A DNA stretch of 64,000 bases, from the NCBI RefSeq assembly GCF_000335475.2, contig NZ_ANAH02000004.1:496001-560000 (forward strand). Reading direction: 5' to 3'. The stretch is from Cystobacter fuscus DSM 2262 (lineage in GTDB: Bacteria > Myxococcota > Myxococcia > Myxococcales > Myxococcaceae). A program made the translations under genes and the position numbers. Numbering within the stretch: position 1 is the stretch's first letter; each line of letters opens with the position of its first letter. Shown piece by piece: positions 18,008 to 29,153 of the stretch. A model generated the notes under the pieces. The model saw only the letters and a list, made by a program, of their open reading frames with translations. It was not told where the DNA came from and searched no databases.

Positions 18008-18815
18008 TCACTTCTCCGCCATCGGATGACCTGGGGCGCAATTCTCCTTTTCGAGTCTCTCGGCCTTCGCGATCGCCTGTTCGAGTTGGAGCATGATTGT
18101 CTTGTGGCCCGGATCGGGCTTTCCTCCAAAGCACTTTTTTTGAATCTCCCACCGCTTATCCACAATATTCTTCAGAGCCTCGATACGCGGCCGGATCGCG
18201 GAGCACGGCGCCTTGTCCAGCTGTTTCGAGTGGAGCGCCTTCGGATGCTTCCTGACGCTCAAATTCCTCCATGAGCCGCCGCGACTGCTCCGCCACCTCC
18301 CGCAGTCGCGCCTCGTACTCCCGTTGAGCGTCGACCCACTCCGGGCGGCGGTCGATCTCCGCCGGGGCGGTGCTGGGGGGATAGAGCAGCGCGAGGACCG
18401 CGAGTAATGGGCCCACTTGGGGAAGCGCCACAACGACCGTCCTGGCACGTCCGGCCCGCACGAATGCCTCTGCCCCCCTCGACACCTCGGCGGCTTGCCC
18501 GCTCGCCTTCGCGGCGTTGGAGAAGCGCTCGAAGGACTGTTCCGCCGCGGTAAGCGTGCGATTCAACGCTTCCCATTGACGCGGCGCCAGGTCGTTGCGC
18601 GCACGAGACAACAACACCCTGGCATGGTCCAGGTCCGCCTTTCCAATCAGCGACGGTGGCTGCACCGGCTCCCTCGGCGCGGAGACGAGCCGGATGCTGG
18701 GGCTCGAAGGAGGAGTCAGGGCGATGGCGTGGGGCCGTGGCATTAACGGCGGGCGGGGCGCGCTCGCGCAGGCGGAGACAAAGAGCAGAAGCGCGATGCA
18801 CGCGCGGAAAGGCAT
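18008..18815 (-). pseudogene. SitA-like toxin lipoprotein, frameshifted before its C-terminal domain
   Basis: From ATG 18815 (GGAGG 8 nt upstream) the protein starts with a lipoprotein signal, MPFRACIALLLFVSACAS, nearly the same as the intact toxin at 19482. It continues with a helical region to EEFERQE (about 18250). There the frame runs on into unrelated sequence, while the +1 frame opens into HPKALHSKQLDKAPCS and a Cys-containing helical domain (with KKCFGG, PGHKTIMLQLEQA, ENCAPGHPM) that ends at 18008, next to the ankyrin gene. The exit and entry frames overlap around 18235-18260. Joined, they make a lipoprotein of about 265 residues with a variable C-terminal toxin-like tip. The frameshift has probably inactivated it, unless it is an assembly error. 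Confidence 0.65.
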
Positions 18816-19008
18816 GGCTACATCCTCCCACCCAGTCAGGACCAGATGGGTCCTGGCGGGACTGCCCGGAGTATGCAGGCGCCCTCTGACGGCCAAGCGG
18901 CGCGGAGAACGCCGGAGCAAGGCGGGTTCGGTGCGCGGAGCAGCAGTGATGCATGGCTCGGGCGCGGCAAGCATGTAGGAGGCGGTACGGCGTCACGGGA
19001 ATCTGGGT

Positions 19009-19108
19009 ATTGGACCATCTTGCGCAGCACGAACACCGGGCGGCCATCCTTGCCGTTGAAGGTTCGCCCTCCCTTCCACCTGCCAGTCCACACCCTGCTG
19101 TTGTCCAC
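19009..19108 (-). pseudogene. N-terminal fragment of a tyrosine recombinase (integrase) gene
   Basis: From a GTG at 19108 the minus strand encodes VWTGRWKGGRTFNGKDGRPV then FVLRKMVQ. This is the arm-binding start I associate with myxobacterial phage/island integrases. After MVQ the similarity stops and no catalytic domain (R..HxxR..Y) follows. It lies about 100 bp from the tRNA-like structure at 19205-19315, the arrangement usual for an integrase next to its attachment site. It is therefore probably the trace of an integrated element. Confidence 0.45.
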
Positions 19109-19204
19109 GTTGGAGCCCCTCCGTTTGGTCCGAACTTGGTCCCAAGGAGCCGGATTTGGTCCCCGCAGCAGAGGGCGCGGCTCAGAGTGGCGGGCAACCT
19201 CTAC

Positions 19205-19315
19205 TGGACGCGGCGGGAATCGAACCCGCGCCGGGCGGTGCGAAACCTCTAGCAGATTCGCGCCCTTACCTCGTAACCGCCCGGAATGCCTGGGAGTCGT
19301 CATCCCGCCGCGTCC
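19205..19315 (-). other. tRNA-3'-end-like structure, possible attachment site
   Basis: Minus-strand 19229-19205 reads as a T-arm (GCGGG, TTCGATT loop, CCCGC) followed by CGCGTCC-A, i.e. the 3' end of a tRNA without encoded CCA. Its 13-bp end TCCCGCCGCGTCC is perfectly complementary to 19315-19303, so the 111-nt stretch can close into one hairpin-ended structure with a 7-bp acceptor-like stem. It is too long, and lacks a clear D-arm and anticodon arm, for an ordinary tRNA. It may be a tRNA remnant used as an integration site; the integrase start lies just beyond it. Confidence 0.4.
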
Positions 19316-19481
19316 CACCCTGTCCCGCCCCGTTCCAGGCCATTCCGCAGGCTCGTGCGACATATGCGCGACATGACGGGGAGCTGTCTGCGCACTCGTT
19401 CGTCGCTGTCGGGGGGCGCTTTCATACTCCGACCGGACCCACCAGGACCCGCCAGGTCCTAGATTCAAGGGAGGACCGGCC

Positions 19482-20453
19482 ATGCGTTTCCGAGCGTGCA
19501 TCGCACTTCTGCTCTACGTCTCCGCTTGCGCGACGTCAGCACCAAGCCCGGAAGAGCCCGTGGACTGGGACCCGAGGTATGCCAACCTCCAGCGAGCGGC
19601 GGCGCTGCCCTGGACGGATGGGGGGCGGTGCGCCGTCCGCGAAGCTTCCGAGCCCTGGCCCGTGCTGGCGGAGCGGTGCTATCAGGCCCTCGACCATGAC
19701 CGGATCGAGTTCCACGACCTCGCGGGACGATGTGCGGTGGCCTCAGCGGGCGCTGCGGCAATGGGGCTCGGGGTCTGCGTCCTCGCGGCGCCGGAGATCG
19801 TCGTGGGCGCGGTAGTCGTGGCGGGCGTGGTGGTGGTGGGATTCGCCATCAAAGAGGCCCTGGAGGCTTACGAGAAGAGGGGCCGTCCCCAGGTTCGGCC
19901 GCCTACGCAGCCGGTGCCGGAGACGCAGCCGGTGCCGGAAGCGCGGCCCGTGCCTGAAGTGAAGCCCGTGCCTGTAGCGAAGCCCGCCCCGCAGAAACCC
20001 TCGCCGACAAAAAGACCCAAGCCGGAGCCAAAGGGGCCGGATTTTTTCCCGCCTCTGGATCCACCCGAGACTTCGGAGCGAGATCGCAACAGGTGCGAGC
20101 CCATACCGAAAAATTATCACCGTGGCGGTAATAAATTGCACAACAAGTGCGCCGACAGAATTCCGAATAACATTAACCCAGGTGGGGATGTGTTCGTGAA
20201 TGGGAAGGACTTCGACGCGCTGCAACTGGCCACGCGCACGCTGTGGGAGGTCAAGACCGACAACTTCGACACGTACCCGCCCGAACTTCGGAGAATTGTG
20301 CTTGAGGAACAACTGCCGAAGTTGCAGTACGAGCGCGCCCTTGCTCTGGCCTGCGGATTTGACTTCAAGGTCGGTGTGCGCAGCGCAGCACACAAAGCTG
20401 CCCTGCTCAAGCAAGACCCCACCCTCAAAGTTGTCATCATGGAGTGGTGCTGA
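19482..20453 (+). CDS. SitA-like lipoprotein toxin with DUF6310 nuclease-like C-terminus
   Basis: 323 residues from ATG 19482 with GGGAGG upstream. Residues 1-17 are a lipoprotein signal with lipobox VSAC. Residues 88-123 are strongly hydrophobic (a possible membrane-crossing segment), followed by a VP-E repeat region (about 138-185) and a C-terminal DUF6310 domain from 205. That domain shows D243/D245 ... E256-V-K258, the pattern of a PD-(D/E)xK nuclease. In Myxococcus, SitA lipoproteins with variable toxic tips are passed between cells by TraA/B outer-membrane exchange; the lipoprotein start plus C-terminal nuclease and following partner gene fit that plan. Codons 205-240 are distinctly AT-richer than the flanks, suggesting a swapped tip. 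Activity is inferred. Confidence 0.7.
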   Translation: MRFRACIALLLYVSACATSAPSPEEPVDWDPRYANLQRAAALPWTDGGRCAVREASEPWPVLAERCYQALDHDRIEFHDLAGRCAVASAGAAAMGLGVCVLAAPEIVVGAVVVAGVVVVGFAIKEALEAYEKRGRPQVRPPTQPVPETQPVPEARPVPEVKPVPVAKPAPQKPSPTKRPKPEPKGPDFFPPLDPPETSERDRNRCEPIPKNYHRGGNKLHNKCADRIPNNINPGGDVFVNGKDFDALQLATRTLWEVKTDNFDTYPPELRRIVLEEQLPKLQYERALALACGFDFKVGVRSAAHKAALLKQDPTLKVVIMEWC

Positions 20454-20454
20454 A

Positions 20455-21219
20455 ATGCCTGCAACGCAAGAAAACGACATTGGTATTATCGTCTACGCGC
20501 CTGCGCTCGTAGGTGCCGACAGCCGCCCTTTGGCTGTTGTTCATGGAATGGAACGCGCGTTCCCTGGCTTACGCCTGGAGTGGACGATTTCTCGCGAGGG
20601 GAAGCTGGTCCGGCTGCCGCAGCGCGAGTCATGGCTCGCCCAAGGGAGGCCGACCGGAAGGGGGTTTCGGCTCATTTGCAATGGCGACGAGAGCCACCGG
20701 GTAACGGTGTCTGGATGGGAAAGCCCTGCGGGCACCTCGCCGGGTGGTCAGGCACAGTTTGAAGTCCATGCAGCCCTGCCGCTCAACGCAACCGGCATTG
20801 CAGCGGCAGCGGACGTGCTAGAAGCTGTTGCGGAGGGCGCTCGCGCGTTCTGGGGGCGCGTGGATCCGGATGGAATAGCCGTGACAGTCTCAGAGCAGTT
20901 TCGCCACCCGGGGGAGGATCCGCATGTCCCGCCTAAAGGGCTGCCTTCACTCAAACTCCCATGGGAACTCCCCGCGCCTGAGATTCCGCATTACCTGGGG
21001 TGGCTGAACTATTGGTCCGCCGCTTCCGCACGGGCCATCGGCTTCCCGGACCCGGCCCGCGACGCCGTGCTGCTGTCACAGGCGAGGCGCACGGCGAGCG
21101 GGGGGTGGGTCGTGCAGCTCACCGATGCGCCGCTCGACCTGGACAACCCTGCTCACCTGGACGCGCTCAAACGGGCCTACGAGCGCTTCCCGGAGATCGG
21201 CGGGCGCGCAGCCCCTTGA
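20455..21219 (+). CDS. DUF5953 family protein, putative immunity partner of the DUF6310 toxin
   Basis: 254 residues from ATG 20455, one base after the toxin stop codon, so the two genes are surely co-transcribed and probably coupled. It is the best-preserved of three DUF5953 sequences in the region, sharing FEVHA, GWLNYWSAAS, GFPDPARDA and PLDLDNPAHLDAL with the copy at 14353. It has no signal or membrane segment, as expected for a cytoplasmic protein neutralising an imported nuclease. Immunity function is inferred from order and from recurrent DUF6310-DUF5953 pairing in myxobacteria. Confidence 0.72.
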   Translation: MPATQENDIGIIVYAPALVGADSRPLAVVHGMERAFPGLRLEWTISREGKLVRLPQRESWLAQGRPTGRGFRLICNGDESHRVTVSGWESPAGTSPGGQAQFEVHAALPLNATGIAAAADVLEAVAEGARAFWGRVDPDGIAVTVSEQFRHPGEDPHVPPKGLPSLKLPWELPAPEIPHYLGWLNYWSAASARAIGFPDPARDAVLLSQARRTASGGWVVQLTDAPLDLDNPAHLDALKRAYERFPEIGGRAAP

Positions 21220-21247
21220 GGCTCGGCACGGCTCGCGCTGGCCGTGC

Positions 21248-21508
21248 TCAGGGCCCCTTCGCTTTGCCCTCGGGGAAAGTGACGCTCTCAAGGGTGACGG
21301 TGCGCGGCCCGGTTGCCTCCCACAGTTTGAGGGTGCAGGGGCAGCCGAGCTGCGCGGACTCCCCCTCGATGCCCACCACGACGGCACCGGCACCACTCGC
21401 GGGGATGGGTGCCTGCTGCCATGTCGCAAGGTCCACCCGTTCCCCTGCCTTGTCCACCAGCGCCGCCCCCGCCAGCGTCCAGGGCTCAGCCCCGGGGTTA
21501 ATAACGGC
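21248..21508 (-). pseudogene. 3' remnant of a DUF2381 gene next to an IS
   Basis: The minus-strand frame reads VINPGAEPWTLAGAALVDKA ... CTLKLWEATGPRTVTL and ends EGKAKGP. This is the C-terminal beta domain of the myxobacterial DUF2381 family (compare PWTAHGAKLVGPKGE and FVLKLWEANGSRTVRL in the gene at 56341). The frame is interrupted at the terminal repeat of the ISAzo13-type element (21512). No N-terminal half of the gene is found beyond the far end of the IS, so insertion was accompanied or followed by a deletion. Confidence 0.75.
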
Positions 21509-21511
21509 CTA

Positions 21512-22790
21512 TGGCGTAAATTAATTTGCCAACTTGCGTGGGGAAATCTCGTAATTCCACTCGCCATGAAACTTGGACTTCTTTAGCGCCAACCGCTTGA
21601 CTTCTGCATTGGAGATCTTGCCTCCTGTTGGATAGCCCTTACGGTCGAGCCTTGCCTTCACGTGAAGTCCCGTTGCTGTATGCGTGCTGCCAATGAGATT
21701 CACTATCGTGGCGTAGCTGATGAGTGGGCGGCCTCGCCAGTTCTGGGTAATATGGCAGAAGAGGCGATGCTCGATCTTGTTCCACTTGCTTGTGCCTGGC
21801 GGAAAGTGGCAGACAGATATATGCAAGCCGGTTTCGTCGGCGAATCGCTGCAATTCAAGCTTCCATGCACGGGGCCGATAGCCGTTGCTGCCGCCTGCAT
21901 CCGCTGTGATCAACAACTCGGTAGCGTGCGGATAGGATTGCAGCCCCATCGTCCTCCACCATTGGCGAATCGACGCTACCGCGAAGGCCGGTGTATCGTG
22001 GTCCAGACCGATGCTCACCCATGCTTCATTGCGCGCCATGTCATACACGCCGTGGGGGATGGCCTTGCCGATTGCATCATCGGGGAAGTCGTGCACCTGC
22101 ACCTTCTCGGGCGTTTTCTTGGGCTGCCATTCCTGGCCCGCGTTCTTGAAGTCGCCCACCAACTCCTTCTTCTTGGTGTCAACGGAGATAACCGGTTGGT
22201 TGCGCTGCTGGAAGTCCGCAGCCATTTCGTTGATGTGCTCGAACTGCGCATTCCTATCAGGGTGCGACGTGCCTTCTTGACTCTTGCGCATCGCCTGAAG
22301 GCTGTAACCCAATTCGTGCAGCAGATGGCCCACTGTCGTGGCGCTCACAGAAAACCCCTCCTTGCTCAGAGCGTCCGCCAGATGAGCTTTGCTCTTGCAA
22401 GTCCAGCGCAGCGGCGCCATCGGATCCCCCCGCGTGAGAGGGGATACCAGTCGCTCGAGAGCCTTCTTCACTCCGAGTTGCGTCCTTTCAATGTTCGGAC
22501 GACCAGCTCCAGGCTGGCGCACACGCTTCGTCGCCGTCACGCCTTGCTCCAATTCCGCACGACCAGCACGGATTGTCGCGCGGGCCAGGCCCGTGGCTGC
22601 CGAAACAATCGCGTCACCGCCGTAGCCAATGGCTTGAGACTCAGCAGCTGCCCAAAGGCGGCGAGCTCGCTCGTCAAGCACTGGAGAGATGGCTTCGTAC
22701 TTCGTCCGGATGACGGTTTCCAACTCGCTATTTCGCTTCACAAAACGCGTAGAACACAATATCAACAACTTGGCAAATTAATTTACGCCA
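21512..22790 (-). mobile_element. ISAzo13-family insertion sequence, complete
   Basis: A 1279-bp element bounded by perfect 21-bp terminal inverted repeats, TGGCGTAAATTAATTTGCCA-A at 21512-21532 and its complement at 22770-22790. The AT-rich ends contrast with the GC-rich surroundings. One transposase gene fills the element, and its TAA stop lies inside the left repeat. No target-site duplication is obvious: flanks read ...CGGCCTA on the left and GAGGCTT... on the right. This agrees with a deletion beside the IS. Confidence 0.9.
21521..22768 (-). CDS. ISAzo13-family transposase
   Basis: About 415 residues. The N-terminus holds a conserved [20 protein letters not shown] segment and a helix-turn-helix region. 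The DDE catalytic core includes [11 protein letters not shown] (first Asp, about 195), [13 protein letters not shown] (second Asp, about 290) and [11 protein letters not shown] (Glu, about 330), as in the Rhodopirellula-type/ISAzo13 group. The frame is intact, so the element may be active. The true start could be internal, because the first residues lie almost inside the right terminal repeat. Confidence 0.9.
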   Translation of the reverse strand: MLILCSTRFVKRNSELETVIRTKYEAISPVLDERARRLWAAAESQAIGYGGDAIVSAATGLARATIRAGRAELEQGVTATKRVRQPGAGRPNIERTQLGVKKALERLVSPLTRGDPMAPLRWTCKSKAHLADALSKEGFSVSATTVGHLLHELGYSLQAMRKSQEGTSHPDRNAQFEHINEMAADFQQRNQPVISVDTKKKELVGDFKNAGQEWQPKKTPEKVQVHDFPDDAIGKAIPHGVYDMARNEAWVSIGLDHDTPAFAVASIRQWWRTMGLQSYPHATELLITADAGGSNGYRPRAWKLELQRFADETGLHISVCHFPPGTSKWNKIEHRLFCHITQNWRGRPLISYATIVNLIGSTHTATGLHVKARLDRKGYPTGGKISNAEVKRLALKKSKFHGEWNYEISPRKLAN

Positions 22791-22829
22791 GAGGCTTTTA
22801 ACCACCCGTGATTACAGCTTGAAACAGTG

Positions 22830-22858
22830 GAGGCGGCGGGAATCGAGCCCGCCGCCTC
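22830..22858 (-). terminator. Strong hairpin after the sigma-54 activator gene
   Basis: An 11-bp perfect stem (GAGGCGGCGGG / CCCGCCGCCTC) with a 7-nt loop lies 13 bp past the stop of the activator gene. It looks like a terminator stem, but it lacks a proper U-tract. The minus-strand sequence TCGATTCCCGCCGCCTCCA also resembles the 3' end of tmRNA genes, so a relic attachment site is an alternative reading. Confidence 0.45.
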
Positions 22859-22871
22859 ATCGATCCAGCGT

Positions 22872-24764
<1,893 letters not shown>

Positions 24765-24781
24765 TCATACACCTACGGGAG

Positions 24782-24808
24782 TTCGTACGAAGCACTACGA
24801 AAGTTCGT
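24782..24808. promoter_or_regulatory. Putative enhancer (UAS) palindromes for the sigma-54 activator
   Basis: Two adjacent inverted repeats share the half-site TTCGT/ACGAA: TTCGTACGAA at 24782-24791 and ACGAA-AG-TTCGT at 24797-24808. They lie about 125 bp upstream of the -24/-12 element, the usual enhancer distance for bacterial enhancer-binding proteins. They are the natural candidate binding sites of the divergently encoded activator and may also control that gene itself. Confidence 0.6.
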
Positions 24809-24918
24809 GAATCTACGGCTTTTCGTCGTACCGGGCCGGAAGACATAAACCTCCCCTCTGACGTACAACCGGGTGATACCAGGGGGATCCTTCCCGGCGG
24901 AAGGGCGGCCGGGCCTTC

Positions 24919-24934
24919 TGGCACGTCCCTCGCA
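24919..24934 (+). promoter_or_regulatory. Sigma-54 (-24/-12) promoter of the Nit1 operon
   Basis: TGGCACGTCCCTCGCA matches the sigma-54 consensus TGGCAC-N5-TTGCA in all key positions. The -24 GG and -12 GC are exactly 10 nt apart. It points toward the first gene of the nitrilase cluster (start 24999), giving a leader of roughly 55 nt. Confidence 0.85.
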
Positions 24935-24998
24935 ATCATCTCCAGCGAACCTCATGGAGCGCCGGACCCGGTGCTCCGCGACCGCTGGAGACAGTGCA

Positions 24999-25481
24999 AT
25001 GCCAAGCGTAGATATTGCCGCCTATAAGGATGGTGACTTCCTCGTCGACCACGAGGAGAAGGTCTTCGAGGATGTCAAGGCCAGACCCGGCGAGAAGGCC
25101 TTGATCACCTTCCACACCATCGCCTTTGAAGGCTCCATCGGCCTGGTCAACATGCTCCAGGCCAAGCGCCTGTTGCGCAAGGGCTTCGACACCAAGGTGC
25201 TGCTGTACGGCCCCGGCGTGCAGCTGGGCGTGCAGCGGGGCTTTCCGACGCTGGGCGCGGAGGCCTTCCCGGGCCACATGGCGGTGAACAACCAGCTCAA
25301 GGCTTTCATGAAGGAAGGCGGCGAGGTGTATGCGTGCCGCTTCGCCCTGCAGGCGCTCTATGGCCAGACGGAGAAGGCGTTGATCGAGGGCATTCGCCCG
25401 ATCAATCCGCTGGACGTGATGGATCTGCGCCTGCTGATGCGCCGCGAGGGCGCGCTGATCATCGACACCTGGACGGCCTGA
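24999..25481 (+). CDS. MSMEG_0572/Sll0783 family nitrogen-starvation response protein
   Basis: 160 residues from ATG 24999 (GGAG upstream). The sequence ([56 protein letters not shown]) matches the MSMEG_0572 family that begins most Nit1 clusters. It is a small alpha/beta protein resembling the DsrE fold; its biochemical role is unknown. In relatives the gene responds to nitrogen limitation. It leads a seven-gene operon served by the sigma-54 promoter just upstream. Confidence 0.85.
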   Translation: MPSVDIAAYKDGDFLVDHEEKVFEDVKARPGEKALITFHTIAFEGSIGLVNMLQAKRLLRKGFDTKVLLYGPGVQLGVQRGFPTLGAEAFPGHMAVNNQLKAFMKEGGEVYACRFALQALYGQTEKALIEGIRPINPLDVMDLRLLMRREGALIIDTWTA

Positions 25482-25548
25482 ACCGCTGCCTTCCACCCCT
25501 CTCGCGACGCGGGAGGGGTGCCGCCATTTCCCGCGAGGATCCCCCGCC

Positions 25549-26497
<949 letters not shown>

Positions 26498-26511
<14 letters not shown>

Positions 26512-27610
26512 AACCCCTCCGGTCGTTCCACTGCCGGCCAACGAGCTGCTCGTCGAGCTGCAATGCCATGGCGTCCGTTGGCAGGGCGCCGACGGTCTGT
26601 CTCGGAAAGGCGGCGCCGGGCCCTCGGATCACAAGGCCCTCAGCCTGGGCGAGCGCACGGCCATGGTGCCGATGCTCAACCGCGCCTCGCTGGACTCGCC
26701 CTACGCCGCGGTGCCCGACGAGAGCGGCACGCGGGCGCGGCTCTTCCGCGAGGGCCTTCCCGTGGGCGAGGTCCAACTGCCGGGGGTCCCGCGCTTCTAC
26801 GGTCTCACCACGGCGGAGGGCACGCCCTACTGGAAGATCGCCACCCTGCACAGTCGCGACGTGCTGGCCACCACGGTGCTCCAGCACTGCGTGCGCATGA
26901 ACGAGGCCGCCACCGCCTGTCGGTTCTGTGCCATCGGCCAGTCGCTGGCCGCCGGAAGGACGATCGCCCGCAAGCGCCCGGCCCAGCTCGCCGAAGTGGC
27001 CCGGGCGGCGGTGGAACTGGACGGCGTCAAGCACATGGTGATGACCACTGGCACGCCCCAGACCCCGGATCGCGGCGCCGCCCTCCTCTGTGAATCCGCC
27101 GCCGCGGTGACCGCCGCGGTGAACCTGCCGATCCAGGCCCAATGCGAGCCGCCGGACGACAACGCGTGGTTCCAACGTCTGGCGGACAGCGGCGTGGTGT
27201 CGCTCGGCATGCATCTGGAGGCGGTCACCGACGTGGTCCGCCAGCGAATCATGCCGGGCAAGGCCGGAGTGCCGCTGACACGCTACTTCGATGCCTTCGC
27301 CGCAGCCGTCTCGGTCTTCGGCCGCAGCCAGGTGAGCACCTATATCCTCGCGGGCCTGGGCGACAGCGAAGACGCCATCGCCGCCATGGGCGAGCGCCTG
27401 GCGGCGCTCGGGGTGTATCCCTTCGTGGTGCCCTTCGTCCCCATCGATGGCACACCGCTCGCCCATCACCCCAAGCCCGACAGCGCGTTCATGCAGCGGC
27501 TCTACTCACGTCTGGGGGGCAGCCTGCGCCGTCACGGGCTGCACTCGGAGCGCATCAAGGCTGGCTGTGCCCGATGCGGAGCCTGCTCGGCGCTCAAGGG
27601 GTACGAGTGA
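26498..27610 (+). CDS. MSMEG_0568 family radical SAM protein
   Basis: 370 residues from ATG 26498, preceded by GAGGAGG, inside the nitrilase 3' end. The putative iron-sulfur cysteines occur as [18 protein letters not shown] (about residues 132-149), spacing C-x9-C-x2-C instead of the usual CxxxCxxC. This departure is shared, as I recall, by this cluster-specific family. A C-terminal [10 protein letters not shown] adds three more cysteines that could hold an auxiliary cluster. The radical chemistry in the pathway is unknown. The stop codon overlaps the next start (TGATG). Confidence 0.85.
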
Positions 27611-28167
27611 TGAGTGCCTCCTTCGCCCTGATCCCGGACACCTTCGAGCCCTGGCGCGCCGACGACCTGCGCGTCAAGCCCGCCAGCGAGGCCTGGGAAC
27701 GCGCCGACTATTATGCCCTGCGCCGCGCGGTCTTCGTCGGTGAGCAGCGATTGCTGGAACAGGACCGCGACCCCCGGGACTTCCAGGCCATCCCCATCGT
27801 CGCCGTGGCCCACGCCTGCGGCATGGCCGACCGGGTGGTCGGCGCGGTGCGCATCTACGAGGAAGGGGAGGGCCTGTGGTACGGCGGCAGGCTCTGCGTG
27901 GCGCGGGACTACCGCCGCCACGCGCGGATCGGCCAGGCGCTGGTGAACGAAGCGGTGGCACGGGCCAGGGAGCTCGGCTGCCACACCTTCCGCGCCACGG
28001 TGCAAGCGGCCAACGAGACCTGGTTCCAGCGCTTGCACTGGCGCAGCCTGGAACGCCTGGAGCTGCTCGGCCAGCCCCACGTGCTGATGCAGGCGGAGCT
28101 GGAACACTATCCCTTCCTGCCGCGGCACGGCGGCTCGCCGCCCCGTGAGGAGCACCGTCATGGCTGA
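27610..28167 (+). CDS. MSMEG_0567/Sll0786 family GNAT N-acetyltransferase
   Basis: 185 residues with a one-base TGATG overlap to the radical SAM gene. The GNAT fold is indicated by YYALRRAVFVGEQ at the N-terminus and the acetyl-CoA loop region RDYRRHARIGQALVNEAV (motif A, R-x-x-R-x-x-R-I-G-x-A). The family is specific to Nit1 clusters, where some members carry a fused domain; this is the short form. It probably acylates an amine intermediate of the unknown pathway. Confidence 0.85.
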   Translation: MSASFALIPDTFEPWRADDLRVKPASEAWERADYYALRRAVFVGEQRLLEQDRDPRDFQAIPIVAVAHACGMADRVVGAVRIYEEGEGLWYGGRLCVARDYRRHARIGQALVNEAVARARELGCHTFRATVQAANETWFQRLHWRSLERLELLGQPHVLMQAELEHYPFLPRHGGSPPREEHRHG

Positions 28168-29152
28168 GCTCGCCACGCTGCTGTCGGCTCTGCGCGAGAC
28201 GCCGGCGATGCGCGCCAAACAAGCCATCCAGCATCCGGCCCGGCGCCTCGCTGGACCGCCCGCGAAGGGGGAGGAGCGCTACACGCGGCCGGGGGACGAT
28301 ACCGCCGCGTTTCGCTGTGGCGACGGCTACCTGCTCCTCGCCATGGAAGGCATGCTGCCCGCCTTCGTGGAGCAGGACCCCTGGTTCGCCGGATGGTCCG
28401 CGGTCATGGCCAATGTCAGCGACATCGCCGCCATGGGAGGCCGGGCCCAGGCGGTGGTCAATGCCTACTGGCACCACGACGCGGCCGCCGCCGATCAACT
28501 GCTCGCTGGAATGGAGGCGGCCTGTGCCGCCTACGGCGTGCGTCTGGCTGGCGGCCACACCCATCAGGCACCGGGCAATCCCGCCTGCCTCGCGGTGGCG
28601 ATCACCGGCTGGGCGCGAACGTTGCTCTCGACCTTCCACGCGGCGCCCGGCCAGTTGCTGGCGATGGCCGTCGACCTCGATGGCCGCTGGCATGGCGACG
28701 CGCCCTACTGGAAGGCTTTCGAAGGGGTGCCGGGCGAGCGCCTGCGGGCCAGACTGGAATTGCTGCCGGCCCTCGCCGAGGCGGGCCGCCTGCGCGCCGC
28801 CAAGGACATCAGCAACGCCGGCATTCTCGGCACCCTGCTGATGCTGCTGGAGCCCACTGGCTGTGGGGCCCGGGTCGATCTCGATGCCCTGCCATGTCCG
28901 GCCGGTGTCCCGTTGGAGCGCTGGCTGCGAGTCTTCCCGAGCTACGGCTTCCTGATGACCCTGGACGCCGCGGATTGGCCATACGTGGAGGCCACCTTCG
29001 CCACCGAGGGCGTGCACTGCGCCGCCATTGGCCAGCTCGATGCCAGCGCCCGGCTGTGGGTCGAGCACGCTGACCAACGCGCTGAATTCTGGAACCTGGG
29101 GGAGCGGCCCTTCACTGGCTTCGCTTGCCCGCCCCGACCCGAGGAGCACTGA
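28160..29152 (+). CDS. Sll0787 family AIR synthase-like (PurM/SelD-like) protein
   Basis: 330 residues from ATG 28160, overlapping the GNAT 3' end by 8 bases and preceded by GTGAGGAG. It resembles the PurM/HypE/SelD superfamily: a GDDTAAF motif near 46-52 (phosphate/metal-binding Asp residues), VMANVSDIAAMGG near 90-102, and KDISNAGILGTL near 215. Such enzymes activate a carbonyl or amide oxygen with ATP. Within Nit1 clusters its substrate is undetermined. Confidence 0.85.
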   Translation: MAELATLLSALRETPAMRAKQAIQHPARRLAGPPAKGEERYTRPGDDTAAFRCGDGYLLLAMEGMLPAFVEQDPWFAGWSAVMANVSDIAAMGGRAQAVVNAYWHHDAAAADQLLAGMEAACAAYGVRLAGGHTHQAPGNPACLAVAITGWARTLLSTFHAAPGQLLAMAVDLDGRWHGDAPYWKAFEGVPGERLRARLELLPALAEAGRLRAAKDISNAGILGTLLMLLEPTGCGARVDLDALPCPAGVPLERWLRVFPSYGFLMTLDAADWPYVEATFATEGVHCAAIGQLDASARLWVEHADQRAEFWNLGERPFTGFACPPRPEEH

Positions 29153-29153
29153 C

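Noticed and set aside
16148-18274. 708-codon + strand frame
   Set aside because: It crosses the antisense of kinase, ankyrin and toxin genes and has no motif; a GC-driven shadow.
21512-22861. The hairpin at 22830 and the tRNA-like end at 19205 as paired att sites of one island
   Set aside because: They share only a GC-rich T-arm-like core; acceptor parts differ (GCCTCCA against GCGTCCA), and the 22830 element is better explained as a hairpin after the activator gene.
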